62,866 nt of DNA, from NCBI GenBank assembly GCA_027858855.1, contig JAQIBV010000034.1, forward strand, positions 1-62,866, in the 5' to 3' direction. Shown one piece after another: positions 61,589 through 62,866 of the stretch. Position 1 is the first letter of the stretch. Each line of letters opens with the position of its first letter. The notes beneath the pieces were generated by a model, which ran no database searches, was not told the DNA's origin, and was given only the letters and a program-made list of their open reading frames with translations. The DNA comes from Spirochaetota bacterium (GTDB lineage Bacteria > Spirochaetota > UBA4802 > JAFGJZ01). Position numbers and translations under genes: made by a program.

Positions 61589-61591
61589 CAA

Positions 61592-62188
61592 ATGAGAGTA
61601 TCAGAAAAATCGAAAGTAATATATCTTTTAATCCTGATAATTTTTCTTCTTGCCGCTGGAATGTTCTGGTTGGATTACCTTGGGCTTGTTCACTTGAGCC
61701 GTTATTATCGACAGACATTTTCAGAGACATCAGAGTCGGTTCTGTATGCCGATGATGATGAGCCATCATTGATAAGGCGTGAAGAATTCTTGAAAGAGCA
61801 GGAGACCCTGAAAGAGAGGATAGCTGATCTTGACCGTCGTGAAGCAATAATCATAGAACGGGAGAAGGAGCTTCAGAAAGAGCAGGAACGTCTTGATGAA
61901 ATATCCAAGGGTCTTGAACTTGAACAGAAGAAGTTTGAATCCGAAAAGGAACAGTATGCTGGTTACCGCAAAAACGTGGTCGACCTGGCGCAGAAGATAC
62001 AGTCCATGCCACCTGACTCATCCGTGGGAATTATGATTAATTGGGAGGATCCGTTAATCATTGATGTGCTGCGTCAGATGGATCAGAATGCCGAAGCCGA
62101 AGGTGCCGTAAGTATAACATCATATCTGATTTCACTAATGCCCCGCGAAAAAGCAAGTCGCATCATGTACCTCATGACCCAGCTGTAA
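61592..62188 (+). CDS. flbB: Periplasmic-collar protein FlbB-like (MotE-type C-domain)
   Basis: This 198-aa protein has one N-terminal membrane helix (VIYLLILIIFLLAAGMFWL), a long coiled coil (about 60-135; RRREAIIIEREKELQKEQERLDEI-like heptads) and a C-terminal helical domain (DPLIIDVLRQMDQNAEAEGAVSITSYLISLMPREKASRIMYLM) similar to MgtE-N/MotE domains. In Borrelia FlbB forms the base of the spirochaete collar around the motor. It starts 3 bp after the preceding gene and ends this operon segment. Confidence 0.8.
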   Translation: MRVSEKSKVIYLLILIIFLLAAGMFWLDYLGLVHLSRYYRQTFSETSESVLYADDDEPSLIRREEFLKEQETLKERIADLDRREAIIIEREKELQKEQERLDEISKGLELEQKKFESEKEQYAGYRKNVVDLAQKIQSMPPDSSVGIMINWEDPLIIDVLRQMDQNAEAEGAVSITSYLISLMPREKASRIMYLMTQL

Positions 62189-62203
62189 CGGTATTGACGA
62201 AAG

Positions 62204-62231
62204 TTCGAAAGTTAAAGTTCGAAAGTTAAAG
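62204..62231 (+). repeat. 14-bp tandem repeat
   Basis: TTCGAAAGTTAAAG occurs twice head-to-tail (62204-62217, 62218-62231), with a partial copy before it. It begins 15 bp after the flbB stop. Confidence 0.8.
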
Positions 62232-62242
62232 TTGGCAGAATC

Positions 62243-62460
62243 GGGGACGGAGGACAAGCAGCTAACGGTCAGTAACGGGGACAGTAACGGGGACGGAGGT
62301 TGTTCCAGGGCCCGTGTGCCCGTGTGTCTGTAGAAGTCGGACTGTAAATAGTGGGGACGGAGTTCGTTCCGAGATACAACAATACCAGGGACGGAGGTTG
62401 CTACAGAACAGCGTGTCGGTAATATCAGTGCAACGGCAATGGCTGCAGGGACAGAGGTTC
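62243..62460 (+). repeat. Scattered GGGGACGGAGG repeats (REP-like)
   Basis: Variants of GGG(G)AC(G/A)GAGGTTGTTCC occur near 62243, 62277, 62289, 62353, 62388 and 62448, all in the same orientation. Phrases like this are common in DNA associated with REP-type Y1 transposases. No transposase gene is in the window. The stretch has no coding frame of note. Confidence 0.6.
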
Positions 62461-62585
62461 AAGAATCAGTGAACATGGCAATAATCGCACTGGTGAGCAT
62501 ATCGCAGAGGCGGAGTTTTCGAATTGGTATTTTGTTAAGAATAAGGGAGAGTAATAACGAGAGTATACGTTATTATTATTTGGTA

Positions 62586-62626
62586 GAGCCTGAAATATAT
62601 TTAGAATTTAAATATATTTCAGGCTC
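62586..62626. repeat. 17-bp perfect inverted repeat
   Basis: GAGCCTGAAATATATTT (62586-62602) pairs exactly with 62610-62626 around a 7-nt loop. No T-run follows on either strand. It may end the flagellar transcript or be part of a repeat family. Confidence 0.65.
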
Positions 62627-62866
62627 ATAAATAACTGTACATGAATAAGGCACTTAAAATGTCATTAATAATCACTTCAACAAAGTTACCGTTCTAACAA
62701 TTCTATTTTTTCAAAATTCTTTAATAATTTTTTTGAAGCTTTGTATGATTAAGTCTGTTCTCGAATTTTATCCTGATTATCAAAATTATCTATGGTGAAT
62801 GAACTCTTTTTATCGGTATCTGACAGGGGAGTAATATAGACCTGGATTTCTTTAATAATTTTCAGG
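62627..62866. other. Right-edge sequence without a recognisable gene
   Basis: I see no gene in the last 240 bp. In other spirochaetes fliK-like/flbC and flgD genes would be expected soon after flbB. Confidence 0.4.

Overview
The window reads as spirochaete chromosome (phylum Spirochaetota). The strongest argument is the right end, which carries fliF-fliG-fliH-fliI-fliJ, a small unassigned gene and an flbB-like gene in the order known from Borrelia and Treponema flagellar operons. FlbB is a spirochaete-type periplasmic-collar protein. Many sensory cyclases, PAS kinases and lipoproteins fit a free-living environmental spirochaete. Assignment below phylum is not possible from sequence reading alone.

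Left part (1-10,000) is accessory and worn. It holds an IS110-type transposase tail and a TetR regulator facing a three-gene operon (aldehyde dehydrogenase-like protein, NAPE-PLD-type metallo-hydrolase lipoprotein, small membrane protein). The same 15-bp palindrome lies before the regulator and twice before the operon. Then come a truncated IS21 element, a G+C-richer block (broken chorismate-mutase gene, alkaline phosphatase lipoprotein, TPP riboswitch attached to a gene cut off after 17 codons), a decayed IS3-like transposase, 38-bp tandem repeats, and an intact adenylate cyclase preceded by a dead partial copy.

10,000-16,500 is a phosphorelay region: a 1366-aa six-PAS hybrid kinase with receiver and HPt domains, a one-domain response regulator, and on the other strand an HPt protein paired with a receiver-ATPase protein that shows no H-box. 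16,500-31,800 holds hisI-hisG, a GH10-CBM9 xylanase lipoprotein, a metallophosphoesterase pseudogene, an ABC-F protein, a CoA-binding protein, a DedA protein, an AsmA-like protein, a CHASE2 cyclase, and an ABC exporter-MerR operon with a 19-bp-spacer MerR-type promoter.

32,000-39,700 is the housekeeping core: CAT-anticodon tRNA, rplU, prp, rpmA, obg, proB, secA, glmM. 39,700-53,700 holds a GNAT protein, a Ca/Na exchanger, an S1-domain protein, a HEAT-repeat protein, a PilZ/YcgR-like membrane protein with an unknown partner, argD-argF-argG, a short UvrD-like helicase and a lipoprotein. An M30-type metallopeptidase lipoprotein precedes the flagellar operon, which runs from 55,521 to 62,188 and is followed by repeat-rich gene-free DNA.

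The least explained items are the TetR-operator system, the orphan TPP riboswitch, a 24-bp-stem hairpin at 47,637 in a gene-free stretch, the presence of Prp protease beside an L27 with no leader to cut, and the PilZ-like gene pair at 44,825-47,308. All functional calls rest on motif reading by eye; no database search was run.
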